DNA of 64,000 nucleotides, from the NCBI RefSeq assembly GCF_002236105.1, contig NZ_NIWU01000002.1, forward strand, positions 806,001-870,000. Reading direction: 5' to 3'. The position numbers were made by a program, and so were the translations under genes. Below the pieces are notes generated by a model. That model saw only the letters and a program-made list of their open reading frames with translations. It had not been told where the DNA came from and searched no databases. Position 1 is the stretch's first letter, and the number at the start of each line of letters is the position of its first letter. Shown here piece by piece: positions 1 to 7,042 of the stretch. Origin of the DNA: Pseudomonas umsongensis (GTDB taxonomy: Bacteria > Pseudomonadota > Gammaproteobacteria > Pseudomonadales > Pseudomonadaceae).

Positions 1-16
1 GACTCGATTTTGGCTC

Positions 17-1186
17 ATGTTTACCAGCACCCGTTTAGCCCACCTGCTCAGTGCGATCCCGCGCCAGTTCTTTCGGCAATCCACCGAAAGGCACCAGGCT
101 GATCGCTACGTCAAACGCTGCACGTCCTGGCAATTGCTGGTGACACTGGTTAGCGGTCATGTAACCCAAGCCTTAAGCCTGCGGTCCTTGGCGACTTTCT
201 CCGAAACTCTAAGCCCGCATAGCTACCATCTTAAAGCGGGTCCGGTCGCCCGCTCGACCCTGTCGGATGCCTTGAACAAGCGTGACTACCGGCCATTCCA
301 GGACCTTTGCGAGTTGCTGTTGCGCGGCATCAGCCGCCAGCAGCGCAAAGAAGTCGGTGCCATGGTTAGCCTGCTTGATTCCACGTCGATCACTTTGCGC
401 GGACCTCACTTCGATGGCTGGACAGCCGCCACGAAAACCCGCATTACGCAGGGCTTGAAAGTACATGTCGGGCTAGATTTGGCGAAGTTGGCCCCGGTGT
501 ACGTCAACATCACTCCTGCCAACGTCAACGACCTGAGCGATGCACTGGAAATGCCGATTCAGGCCGGCATGACGTATGTCTTTGACAAGGGCTATTGCGA
601 TTACAACTGGTGGCACCAGTTGCAGACCAAAGGCGCTTTTTTCGTCACCCGCCTGAAGAAAAACGCCAATATCAAAGTGCTGCACAAGCACTCGACCGTA
701 GCCGAGCAAAGCCCGGTCATGACCGATGAAGTCATTCTATTCGGCAAAAAGCATCTGGGCGGTAAGCGTCTGAATGACTACCGAGAAACGCCGGTAAGAC
801 GCGTGGTGGTTGAGCGCGAGGGACATGCCACGCCGTTAATCCTGGTGACCAACGACTTCGCAAGAACAGCTGAAGAAATCGCGGGCTTGTACAAAGATCG
901 CTGGAAGATCGAGCTGTTTTTCAAGTGGATCAAGCAACATCTGAAACTCAAACGCTTCTATGCCTTCTCTGAAAACGCCGTGCGCCTGCAGATTTACAGT
1001 GCCTTGATCAGCTACTTGTTACTGCACCTTTTCCATCGTCGCTCAGGATTTACCGGTTCGTTGTTCGAGCTGACGGTTCGCATATCTCACGTCCTGCACG
1101 AACGGCCCGCTACTCCAGAACTGAGGGATCGACGAAGGCAGGAGCGAGAAAAGCTGAAGGCTGCCCAAGGCAGCCTTCAGCTATGA
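17..1186 (+). CDS. IS4-family DDE transposase
   Basis: Transposase of 389 residues that catalyses cut-and-paste movement of the element. The N-terminal ~70 residues look like the DUF4372 domain that precedes many IS4-type DDE domains. The catalytic core is visible: a first Asp in SLLDSTS (~residue 120), a second in VFDKGYCDYNWW (~190), and the IS4 signature Y-x2-R-x3-E-x6-K as YKDRWKIELFFKWIK (~295-310). The frame is open and complete, so the enzyme may be active. No Shine-Dalgarno sequence is seen before the ATG. The last codons are part of a long hairpin. Family assignment is firm; the specific IS name is unknown. Confidence 0.92.
   Translation: MFTSTRLAHLLSAIPRQFFRQSTERHQADRYVKRCTSWQLLVTLVSGHVTQALSLRSLATFSETLSPHSYHLKAGPVARSTLSDALNKRDYRPFQDLCELLLRGISRQQRKEVGAMVSLLDSTSITLRGPHFDGWTAATKTRITQGLKVHVGLDLAKLAPVYVNITPANVNDLSDALEMPIQAGMTYVFDKGYCDYNWWHQLQTKGAFFVTRLKKNANIKVLHKHSTVAEQSPVMTDEVILFGKKHLGGKRLNDYRETPVRRVVVEREGHATPLILVTNDFARTAEEIAGLYKDRWKIELFFKWIKQHLKLKRFYAFSENAVRLQIYSALISYLLLHLFHRRSGFTGSLFELTVRISHVLHERPATPELRDRRRQEREKLKAAQGSLQL
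1153..1181 (+). terminator. Perfect hairpin in the last codons of the transposase gene
   Basis: GCTGAAGGCTGCC and its exact complement flank CAA (13-bp stem, 3-nt loop). It sits inside the reading frame, ending three bases before the stop codon. There is no T-run after it, so it is not a classic intrinsic terminator. It may protect the mRNA 3' end or limit read-through out of the element. Confidence 0.5.
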
Positions 1187-1210
1187 AACATGTTTACCGG
1201 ACACTAGTGA

Positions 1211-1296
1211 CGCTCTGCGTGGGAATGCCTCTTGTGACGCTCTGCGTCACGCCGTTGGGACGCGGAGCGTGCCGGGCTGCATTCCCACGCAGAGCG
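1211..1296. repeat. Nested palindrome (GCGTGGGAATG family)
   Basis: CGCTCTGCGTGGGAATGC (1211-1228) pairs exactly with its complement at 1279-1296. A second perfect palindrome, GTGACGC-TCT-GCGTCAC, lies inside it (1234-1250). It belongs to the same intergenic family as the repeats at 11145, 41044 and inside the 55.9-57.4 kb block. It lies right beside the right end of the IS. Confidence 0.8.
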
Positions 1297-1310
1297 TGGG
1301 AACGATCGGC

Positions 1311-1904
1311 TTAGAGGGTGAAGTCGCCTTCAGCAGCGAGTTCGTTCAACGGCCGCCGCGGGCTTGGCTCTTCGCGTGCTTGCAGGTACTCCGCCAGTGT
1401 CGCTTTATCCCCCAGCTTCCCGACTGCCACGGCGGCATGCAGGGCGTAGCCTTCAGGAATGTTCAGCTCCTTGCGGGTCAATTCCTGGTCGAAACCCGCC
1501 ATGCCGTGGGTATGCCAGCCACTGATGCTGGCTTGCAGCGCCAGGTGGCCCCAGGCGGAACCGGTGTCGAACGTGTGCCACAGCGCCGGGGTTTCTTCGG
1601 TGGCGCCAGGCGCGGTGAAGGTGGTTTTCGAGATCACGATCACCAAAGCCGAGGCGTGTTGCGCCCAGCTGCGGTTGAATTCGTTCAGCAGGCCCAGGTA
1701 ACGCTCCCAGTTCGGCGTATCGCGACGCGCATAAAGAAACCGCCAAGGCTGCGAGTTGTACGCCGACGGTGCCCAGCGTGCCGCTTCAAAGAAGCTCAGC
1801 AGGGTTTCCTCAGGAATGGTTTCGCCCGTGAAGGCCCGGGGCGACCAGCGATCGGTAAACTGCGGATGGATGGCGTAATCGGCAATGCGTGGATTTGCAC
1901 TCAT
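1311..1904 (-). CDS. Nitroreductase family protein
   Basis: FMN-dependent NAD(P)H oxidoreductase fold of the nitroreductase superfamily, 197 residues. The N-terminal pattern RWSPRAF, then FEAARWAPSAYNSQPWRF, is the typical FMN-binding region. The middle segment AWGHLALQASISGWHTHGMAGFD is also characteristic. The start is the ATG at 1904, with AAGGAA seven bases upstream; a TTG three bases earlier is also in frame but too close to that site. Physiological substrate cannot be read from sequence (quinones, nitro compounds or an enal are all possible). It stands alone, transcribed away from ycgN. Confidence 0.88.
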   Translation of the reverse strand: MSANPRIADYAIHPQFTDRWSPRAFTGETIPEETLLSFFEAARWAPSAYNSQPWRFLYARRDTPNWERYLGLLNEFNRSWAQHASALVIVISKTTFTAPGATEETPALWHTFDTGSAWGHLALQASISGWHTHGMAGFDQELTRKELNIPEGYALHAAVAVGKLGDKATLAEYLQAREEPSPRRPLNELAAEGDFTL

Positions 1905-2068
1905 CAAGAGATTCCTTGCTACGTTTGAAAGTGGGAGCGACGCAAAACCCTACTTGGCGGCGCAATAACTGACAAGCGTGTTCTACCGACAGTCGCCAAT
2001 GCTTGGCCCGCGGGGCTGCGGGCACTAGACTGGCGGCCTTTTCACCACCTGATGTCGATGCTCGAACC

Positions 2069-2518
2069 ATGGCCGCCAAAGTAGAACCGTTCTGGATACG
2101 CAAAACCCTCGATCAACTCGATCAGCAGGAATGGGAATCGCTGTGCGATGGCTGTGGCCTGTGCTGCCTGCAAAAGCTCGAAGATGAAGACGACAACAGC
2201 GTCTATTACACGCGTATCGCCTGCAAACTGCTGGACTTGAAAACCTGCCAGTGCAGCGATTACCCCAACCGTCGCGCCTCGGTGCCAGACTGCATCCAGC
2301 TCACACCGGGCAAGGCCGACGAGTTCAAATGGCTGCCACCGACCTGCGGCTATCGCCTGGTCAGCGAGGGCAAGGATCTGCCGTTGTGGCATCACCTGGT
2401 GTGCGGTGATCGCGACGCGGTGCACCACGAACGTATTTCCCAGTCCGGGCGCATGCTTGCCGAAGGCAGCGTGGCCGAAGAGGATTGGGAAGACCATCTG
2501 ATCTTCCGCGCAGGTTAA
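2069..2518 (+). CDS. ycgN: YcgN family cysteine cluster protein
   Basis: A 149-residue UPF0260/YcgN protein. It has the family's cysteine pattern: [11 protein letters not shown] near the N-terminus, then [17 protein letters not shown] and PPTCGYRL, which suggests binding of a metal or Fe-S cluster. Similarity to E. coli YcgN is clear over the whole length ([20 protein letters not shown] motifs). Function is not known. The chosen ATG at 2069 gives the usual family length; an in-frame extension upstream to 2003 is rich in Arg and Ala and does not look conserved. The next gene starts 20 bp downstream and may be co-transcribed. Confidence 0.88.
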   Translation: MAAKVEPFWIRKTLDQLDQQEWESLCDGCGLCCLQKLEDEDDNSVYYTRIACKLLDLKTCQCSDYPNRRASVPDCIQLTPGKADEFKWLPPTCGYRLVSEGKDLPLWHHLVCGDRDAVHHERISQSGRMLAEGSVAEEDWEDHLIFRAG

Positions 2519-2538
2519 GGTTTTACAAAGGAGTGTGT

Positions 2539-3771
2539 ATGGCTGTGGGATGGCAGCGGGCGCTGGCCGTTGGGTTATTGTCCCTGAGCGCTCCCGCGTG
2601 GGCGGCGACGAAGAAGGTCGATCTGGATTACCACGTGCGCCTGTTGCCGCAAAGCGACCAGGCTGAAGTGCGCCTCACCCTGGCCCAGGGCTCGGCGGTA
2701 CGCAGCCTGGATTTCAACCTCGGCGACGGCAGCCACTACAGTGATTTCAAGGCTGATGGCCAATGGCAGCAGACACCGGGCAAACTCACCCGTGGTGTAT
2801 GGCTCCCTGCCGGGGACAAGGCCAGCCTGACTTACCGAGTTCGTATCAGCCATGGCCGCAAGAGTGGCAGCTTCGACACTCGCATCACCCCGGCCTGGGC
2901 GCTGATGCGCGGTGACGATCTGGTGCCACCCGCCAAAATCGATCAGCAGGACGGTATCGAGTTGGTGTCACGCCTGGAATTCGAGCTGCCCAATGGCTGG
3001 CAAAGCGTCGAGACCGCCTGGCCGCGCATCGGCAAGAACAAGTTTCGCATCGATAATGTTTCCCGGTTGTTCGACCGGCCCACGGGCTGGATGCTGGCGG
3101 GTCACCTCGGTAGCCGGCGTACCCGATTGGGCGAAACCGAAGTCACCGTCACCTCACCGCGAGGCCAGGGCATGCGGCGCATGGACGTGCTGACGCTGCT
3201 GACGTTTGTCTGGCCACAGGTGCAAGCCGTGTTTCCTCGTCACCCGACCAAGTTGTTGATTGTCGGCGCCAATGACCCGATGTGGCGTGGCAGTCTTTCG
3301 GCGCATGAGTCAATTTACCTGAACGCCCGCCTGCCGCTGGTCAGTGAAAACGGTACAAGTGCGTTGGTGCGCGAGTTGGCCCAAGTGTTCGGACGGATCA
3401 ACGATCAGCAGCGCAGCGATTGGATCAGCGAGGGGTTTGCCGAATACTACGCCATCGAACTGGTGCGCCGGGCCGGCGGTATGAGTGATGAGCGGTATGA
3501 GGGGCTGCACAGGAAGCTGGTCAAGGACAGCCAGAAAGTCACCAGTCTGCGCGGCGAGCAGATCAACGCTGCGCAGTTGGCCAAAGCGGTGCTGTTGCTG
3601 CAGGAACTGGACCGCGAGATTCGCCTGAAAACCCGCAACAAGCGCTCGCTCGATGATGTGATGCGCGGGGCGATGCGTCTGGGGAGCGTGGATACCAAGG
3701 AATTCGTGCAGCTTAGTGAGAGCGTGATTGGAGAGTCTTCCAAAGTCCTTGATACAGGGTTGCTTCAATAA
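2539..3771 (+). CDS. Exported M61/M1-like protein with a degenerate zinc site
   Basis: 410 residues with a signal peptide (cleavage near APAWA, ~22). The start ATG has AAAGGAG 7-8 bases upstream. The C-terminal half resembles gluzincin peptidases of the M61/M1 type: WISEGFAEYYA (~294-304) matches their W-x2-EGF-x2-YY motif carrying the third zinc ligand. Where HExxH should be, the protein has RELAQ (~278-282), so both zinc histidines are replaced while the Glu remains. It is therefore predicted not to be a standard metallopeptidase; a binding or scaffold role in the periplasm is more likely. The N-terminal domain is beta-rich. Function unknown. Confidence 0.7.
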   Translation: MAVGWQRALAVGLLSLSAPAWAATKKVDLDYHVRLLPQSDQAEVRLTLAQGSAVRSLDFNLGDGSHYSDFKADGQWQQTPGKLTRGVWLPAGDKASLTYRVRISHGRKSGSFDTRITPAWALMRGDDLVPPAKIDQQDGIELVSRLEFELPNGWQSVETAWPRIGKNKFRIDNVSRLFDRPTGWMLAGHLGSRRTRLGETEVTVTSPRGQGMRRMDVLTLLTFVWPQVQAVFPRHPTKLLIVGANDPMWRGSLSAHESIYLNARLPLVSENGTSALVRELAQVFGRINDQQRSDWISEGFAEYYAIELVRRAGGMSDERYEGLHRKLVKDSQKVTSLRGEQINAAQLAKAVLLLQELDREIRLKTRNKRSLDDVMRGAMRLGSVDTKEFVQLSESVIGESSKVLDTGLLQ

Positions 3772-3773
3772 AG

Positions 3774-3856
3774 ATCAAAAGATCGCAGCCTGCGGCAGCT
3801 CCTACAGTGGGGGGGCGTACACCCTGTAGGAGCTGCCGCAGGCTGCGATCTTTTGC
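3774..3856. repeat. REP inverted pair
   Basis: GATCGCAGCCTGCGGCAGC with CTCCTACAG faces its complement across a short spacer, so RNA from either strand can form a long hairpin. It sits between convergent genes and may work as a bidirectional 3' boundary. Confidence 0.9.
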
Positions 3857-3857
3857 T

Positions 3858-4229
3858 TTAAGGTTTCGGCGACTTCAAAGAATCATTGCCGGTCACGGTG
3901 GCGGTTTTGGTCGCCGCTTCGGCATTGGCCTTCAGCGTCCTCAACTCTTCCCCCGCACGCTCGATCTTCGCCCGCACGTTATTCATGTCCTGACGGCTTT
4001 TTTCCAGCAGGCTTTTGGCCGAGCTGTGACCGGTGATGCCACGGGCCAGGGCCACACCGCCGATGGCCACCTGGATCAGGCCAAGCAGGCCGCCACGACG
4101 CAAGCCCTTGCCGACCATCACTACACCGCCAGCCAGTGAGCCGATGCGTTCCCAGCCTTGGACATTCTGCTCGGAAGAGGTCTGGAACGGGGTGGATTCG
4201 ATGCGCTCTACGCGTTTGAGTTCGCTCAT
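3858..4229 (-). CDS. DUF2892-like small inner membrane protein
   Basis: 123 residues. The stretch from ~26 to ~62 (GWERIGSLAGG ... GLIQVAIGGVALARG) contains two short hydrophobic segments typical of the DUF2892/YgaP-type membrane module. It is followed by a hydrophilic, probably coiled-coil tail (~70-105, EKSRQDMNNVRAKIERAGEE) and a Ser/Lys/Pro end. The start at 4229 was chosen because the longer frame upstream is arginine-rich and lacks family resemblance. Function unknown. Confidence 0.7.
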   Translation of the reverse strand: MSELKRVERIESTPFQTSSEQNVQGWERIGSLAGGVVMVGKGLRRGGLLGLIQVAIGGVALARGITGHSSAKSLLEKSRQDMNNVRAKIERAGEELRTLKANAEAATKTATVTGNDSLKSPKP

Positions 4230-4309
4230 GATCTGACTCCAGGCTTGAGTAGTGGATAGATAAGCTGACTGCCTCGACTGGCCACTTGTTCCATCGGATG
4301 TACGGCGAT

Positions 4310-4780
4310 TCAGCGGAATTTCGGCCCCGAACGGGTGTTGAGGCCCTTGGCCATGCGGTCGTAGAGCACGACATTGACCGTGGCGGCTAGGTTCATGCAG
4401 CCGGTGGTCGGGATATAGACCACGTCTTCGCACCAGTCACGGATCTCTTTGTCCAGCGAGCCGTCTTCCGGGCCGAAGATATACAACGCGCGGTCCGGAT
4501 GGGTGTACTCCGGCAATGGGCGGGCGCCTTCGACAAGTTCCACGGCAACGGGTACGCAGTTGAGGGGCAGGATTTTCTTCAGGTCGTCGATGCCGATCAG
4601 CGGGATATCGTAATGAACGCGCTTGGTGTCGGTGACGAAGTCGGCGGCGCGCTCATAGCGCTTGCCGGTGTAGAACACCGACGCCACGCCATAACAGCCT
4701 GCGGCGCGCATCACCGAACCGACGTTCTCCGGTGACTTGGGGTTATACAAACCAATGCAGCTGTACCGTTTGTCTGCCAC
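4310..4780 (-). CDS. SpoU/TrmH-family RNA 2'-O-methyltransferase
   Basis: 156 residues, a minimal SPOUT methyltransferase. All three SpoU motifs are present: NPKSPENVGSVMRAA (motif 1, ~14-28), ALYIFGPEDGSL (motif 2, ~98-109) and IPTTGCMNLAATVNVVLYDR (motif 3, ~125-144). These form the trefoil knot that binds S-adenosylmethionine. The short length lacks extra RNA-binding domains and resembles TrmL-like or other tRNA wobble-base enzymes. The exact RNA target cannot be assigned. Confidence 0.88.
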   Translation of the reverse strand: MADKRYSCIGLYNPKSPENVGSVMRAAGCYGVASVFYTGKRYERAADFVTDTKRVHYDIPLIGIDDLKKILPLNCVPVAVELVEGARPLPEYTHPDRALYIFGPEDGSLDKEIRDWCEDVVYIPTTGCMNLAATVNVVLYDRMAKGLNTRSGPKFR

Positions 4781-4890
4781 GAGCGGGGTGCCTTTGGGAA
4801 AAAAGCGCGATTATACGGGGATTGGGCGGCAGCGGGCAGTTTGGCGATTGAGCAATCGCCTTCGCGAGCAGGCTCGGGCGCTGAAGATCT

Positions 4891-5262
4891 TCAGTCTTCT
4901 TTCTTCATCAACCCTGCCAACGCTGCAAACGGGTTATGCGTTGCCTTGGCGATTTTTGGCGTGCTCAGCGAGCCCTCGCCGAAATACTGCTGGTCGGTAT
5001 AACGCGAGTGTTCGTTGTCGTGGCAGTACAGGCACAACAGTTCCCAGTTCGAACCGTCCTGGGGGTTGTTGTCGTGGTTGTGGTCGCGATGGTGCACGGT
5101 CAGTTCGCTCAGGCGCTTGCCGGAGAATTCACGGGCGCAGCGGCCGCACACGTGCGGGTACATCTTCAGGGCCTTGTCGCGGTAGCCCATTTCCTTGTCG
5201 CGCTGGTTGTCGGCGAGGATGCGGTCCAGCTTCGAGGTGTTGGTCGGGGTGGACGAACTCAT
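4891..5262 (-). CDS. yajD: YajD family HNH nuclease
   Basis: 123 residues. The HNH core is clear: CGRCAREF (zinc knuckle Cys pair, ~39-46), LTVHHRDHNHDNNPQDGSNW (His-Asn segment, ~54-73) and LLCLYCHDNEH (second Cys pair and last His, ~75-85). The length and the context of these motifs match E. coli YajD. YajD proteins are conserved housekeeping proteins of unknown role, not restriction enzymes. Free-standing gene. Confidence 0.88.
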   Translation of the reverse strand: MSSSTPTNTSKLDRILADNQRDKEMGYRDKALKMYPHVCGRCAREFSGKRLSELTVHHRDHNHDNNPQDGSNWELLCLYCHDNEHSRYTDQQYFGEGSLSTPKIAKATHNPFAALAGLMKKED

Positions 5263-5310
5263 GGGTTCACCTTTGTTGAATGACTAATGACGGTATAAAC
5301 GCAGTTTAGC

Positions 5311-5997
5311 TCAGCCCTTGAGCTTCTCGGCAATCCAGATGGTGTGGCGGGTGCCCTTATTGCCGTGGGCGAAGACCTGTACTTCCTCGGCCTTGAAACC
5401 GGCTTTCTTCAGTTTGTCGGAAAACTGTCGGTCTGCGCTGGCCGACCAGACCGCCAGCACGCCCTTGGGTCGCAGGGCCTTGGCGCAGGCGCTCAGGCCC
5501 CCGGCGGAGTAAAGCCAGCTGTTGGCCCTCTGGGTCAGGCCTTCGGGGCCGTTGTCGACGTCGAGCATGATCGCGTCAAAACCCTGCGGCTCTGCCTGCA
5601 GGACTTTGGCCACGTCTTCCAGGCGGATCACCGTGCGCGGGTCTTGCAGCGGGTTTCCGGCTTTTTCGCCCAGCGGTCCGCGGTTCCACTCCACCACGCC
5701 TGGCACCAGTTCGGCGACCACCACTTCAGCGGACTTGCCCAGGTGCTTGAGCGCCGAGGCGAGGGTAAAACCCATGCCCAGGCCCCCGATCAATACCCGT
5801 GAGTCGGGTCTTCCCGCGACCTTGCGGCAGGGGATTTCGGCCAGGGCATCCTCGGAGCCGTGCATGCGCGTATTCATCAATTGTCCACCGTCGCCACCCT
5901 GGATCTTGATGACGAAATCTTCGCCGTACTCGAACAGGCACAGGGCTCCGCCGTTCTCGGGAATAGGGGCGGTATCGAGCAGAACAAAACGTTTCAT
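5311..5997 (-). CDS. Spermidine-synthase-like methyltransferase-fold protein
   Basis: 228 residues with a Rossmann-type fold. RVLIGGLGMGFTLASAL (~68-84) is the nucleotide/SAM binding loop, VVVAELVPGVVEW (~93-105) the acidic strand, and FDAIMLDVDNGPEGL (~140-154) the position of the catalytic Asp in polyamine synthases. It is shorter than SpeE and lacks its N-terminal beta-domain, so polyamine synthesis is not certain; a SAM-dependent methyltransferase is the alternative. The ATG at 5997 was chosen because the longer open frame upstream runs antisense through the next gene. Its ribosome site is weak. Confidence 0.75.
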   Translation of the reverse strand: MKRFVLLDTAPIPENGGALCLFEYGEDFVIKIQGGDGGQLMNTRMHGSEDALAEIPCRKVAGRPDSRVLIGGLGMGFTLASALKHLGKSAEVVVAELVPGVVEWNRGPLGEKAGNPLQDPRTVIRLEDVAKVLQAEPQGFDAIMLDVDNGPEGLTQRANSWLYSAGGLSACAKALRPKGVLAVWSASADRQFSDKLKKAGFKAEEVQVFAHGNKGTRHTIWIAEKLKG

Positions 5998-6091
5998 GGG
6001 GCTCACTTGAGGAAAAATGGCGGCACAGGGAAGGCAAACGGACGCAGTTGGGAGTAGCCTGCAAGTGACCACAAGGCCAACGGAGCCATTG

Positions 6092-6382
6092 ATGAAGCGC
6101 ACCATTCTAACGGCCATTGCCCTGGCCGCGCTCTCGATAACTGCAGTGCAGGGCCAGCAGCTACAGACGACGCCGATCAGTCCCGCGCCAATGCCTGGCT
6201 CGCCGGGCACCGCAACGCCCACACCGTACCCGCAGATCAGCCCGGCACCGCTGCCAAAAGTGGGGCCGGGCAGTAGCGGCCCACCGTTGGTGCCGATCGA
6301 GATGCCAAGCCCGCCGATCAAGGACCAGCCGGTGCCGGGGATCGAGCCGAACCCACCGAAGGTCAAGTCACCCGGCGGTTAA
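6092..6382 (+). CDS. Small proline-rich exported protein
   Basis: 96 residues. Residues 1-22 form a signal peptide (MKRTILTAIALAALSI, cleavage after ITAVQG). The mature part is almost all Pro, Gly, Ser, Thr and hydrophobic residues (repeats such as ISPAPMPG and ISPAPLPK) and has no Cys. It should be extended and disordered in the periplasm or at the surface. GGAG precedes the ATG. Divergent from the spermidine-synthase-like gene and overlapping the next, convergent gene by four bases. Function unknown. Confidence 0.7.
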   Translation: MKRTILTAIALAALSITAVQGQQLQTTPISPAPMPGSPGTATPTPYPQISPAPLPKVGPGSSGPPLVPIEMPSPPIKDQPVPGIEPNPPKVKSPGG

Positions 6383-6852
6383 ACCTGCTGCGAGAGCAAC
6401 TGTCCATCGACCATGCGCAAGCGCCGGGACAGTGAGACGGCGAGGGCGCGGATGATCTTTGCCGCGACTTTCGGCGCGTCATTGAGCATCTTTTCCAGCG
6501 AATCCTTGCCCAGGTTGAGCAACTGGCAGTGACTCGCGGCCACGCAACTGGCCGAGCGCCGTTCGCCGTCGAGTACGGCCATTTCACCGAACGAGCGGCC
6601 GCTGCGCAGCGTCGCAATGGTCACCTGCTGGCCATCGTTGGCGGTCTTCTGCACGGCCACCTGGCCGGTATGGATGATGCACATGAAGCTGCCGGCATCG
6701 CCCTCGTGGAAAATTTCCTCTCCCTGGGCAATGGTGCTGAGGTTGAAATAGCCCGAGGCAGCGGCGAATTCCGCCGGTAGCAGCTGGTTGAACAGGCCGC
6801 AGTCCATCAGCCAGTTGCGAATTTCGTTGTTCAGTAAAGTGGGTTCTGACAT
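6379..6852 (-). CDS. Cyclic nucleotide-binding domain protein
   Basis: 157 residues holding one cNMP-binding beta-roll (~24-140) and no DNA-binding helix-turn-helix. The phosphate-binding cassette is visible as SFGEMAVLDGERRSAS (~86-101), with the key Gly-Glu and Arg-Ser residues. IFHEGDAGSFMCII (~43-56) is the usual first hairpin. The protein probably senses cAMP or c-di-GMP-related ligands and acts through a partner. No partner gene adjoins it. Confidence 0.83.
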   Translation of the reverse strand: MSEPTLLNNEIRNWLMDCGLFNQLLPAEFAAASGYFNLSTIAQGEEIFHEGDAGSFMCIIHTGQVAVQKTANDGQQVTIATLRSGRSFGEMAVLDGERRSASCVAASHCQLLNLGKDSLEKMLNDAPKVAAKIIRALAVSLSRRLRMVDGQLLSQQV

Positions 6853-6899
6853 GTCGTGCGGTCTTTATTGTTGTCTGGTTCTGTCACCACGAATTCCTG

Positions 6900-6978
6900 T
6901 CGGAGCTGCCGCAGGCTGCGATCTTTTGATCTTAAAAAAACAAAGTCAAAAGATCGCAGCCTTCGGCAGCTCCTACAG
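6900..6978. repeat. REP inverted pair
   Basis: CGGAGCTGCCGCAGGCTGCG and its imperfect complement (with TTCGG in place of TGCGG) around an A-rich spacer, between the cNMP-binding gene and ptrB. Confidence 0.9.
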
Positions 6979-7042
6979 GGGGATCGGAATTGTATCGGCC
7001 CGAGGCGCCTGCAATTAAGACCGGTTCATCGGCCCAAGTTCC

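Larger units (their letters stand above)
1..1206 (+). mobile_element. IS4-family insertion sequence, left end outside window
   Basis: The element is made of one transposase gene and a right end. Only 16 bases precede the transposase start, so the left terminal repeat must lie before the window. The right end probably runs to about 1206, just after the decamer CATGTTTACC (1189-1198). That decamer also occurs in the same orientation at 16-25. The exact terminus and target duplication cannot be fixed without the left end. The flanking sequence on the right goes straight into a REP-like palindrome. Confidence 0.7.

Noticed and set aside
1269..1928. Plus-strand frame opposite the nitroreductase
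   Set aside because: Antisense shadow starting inside a palindromic repeat; the nitroreductase on the minus strand has family motifs and a good ribosome site.
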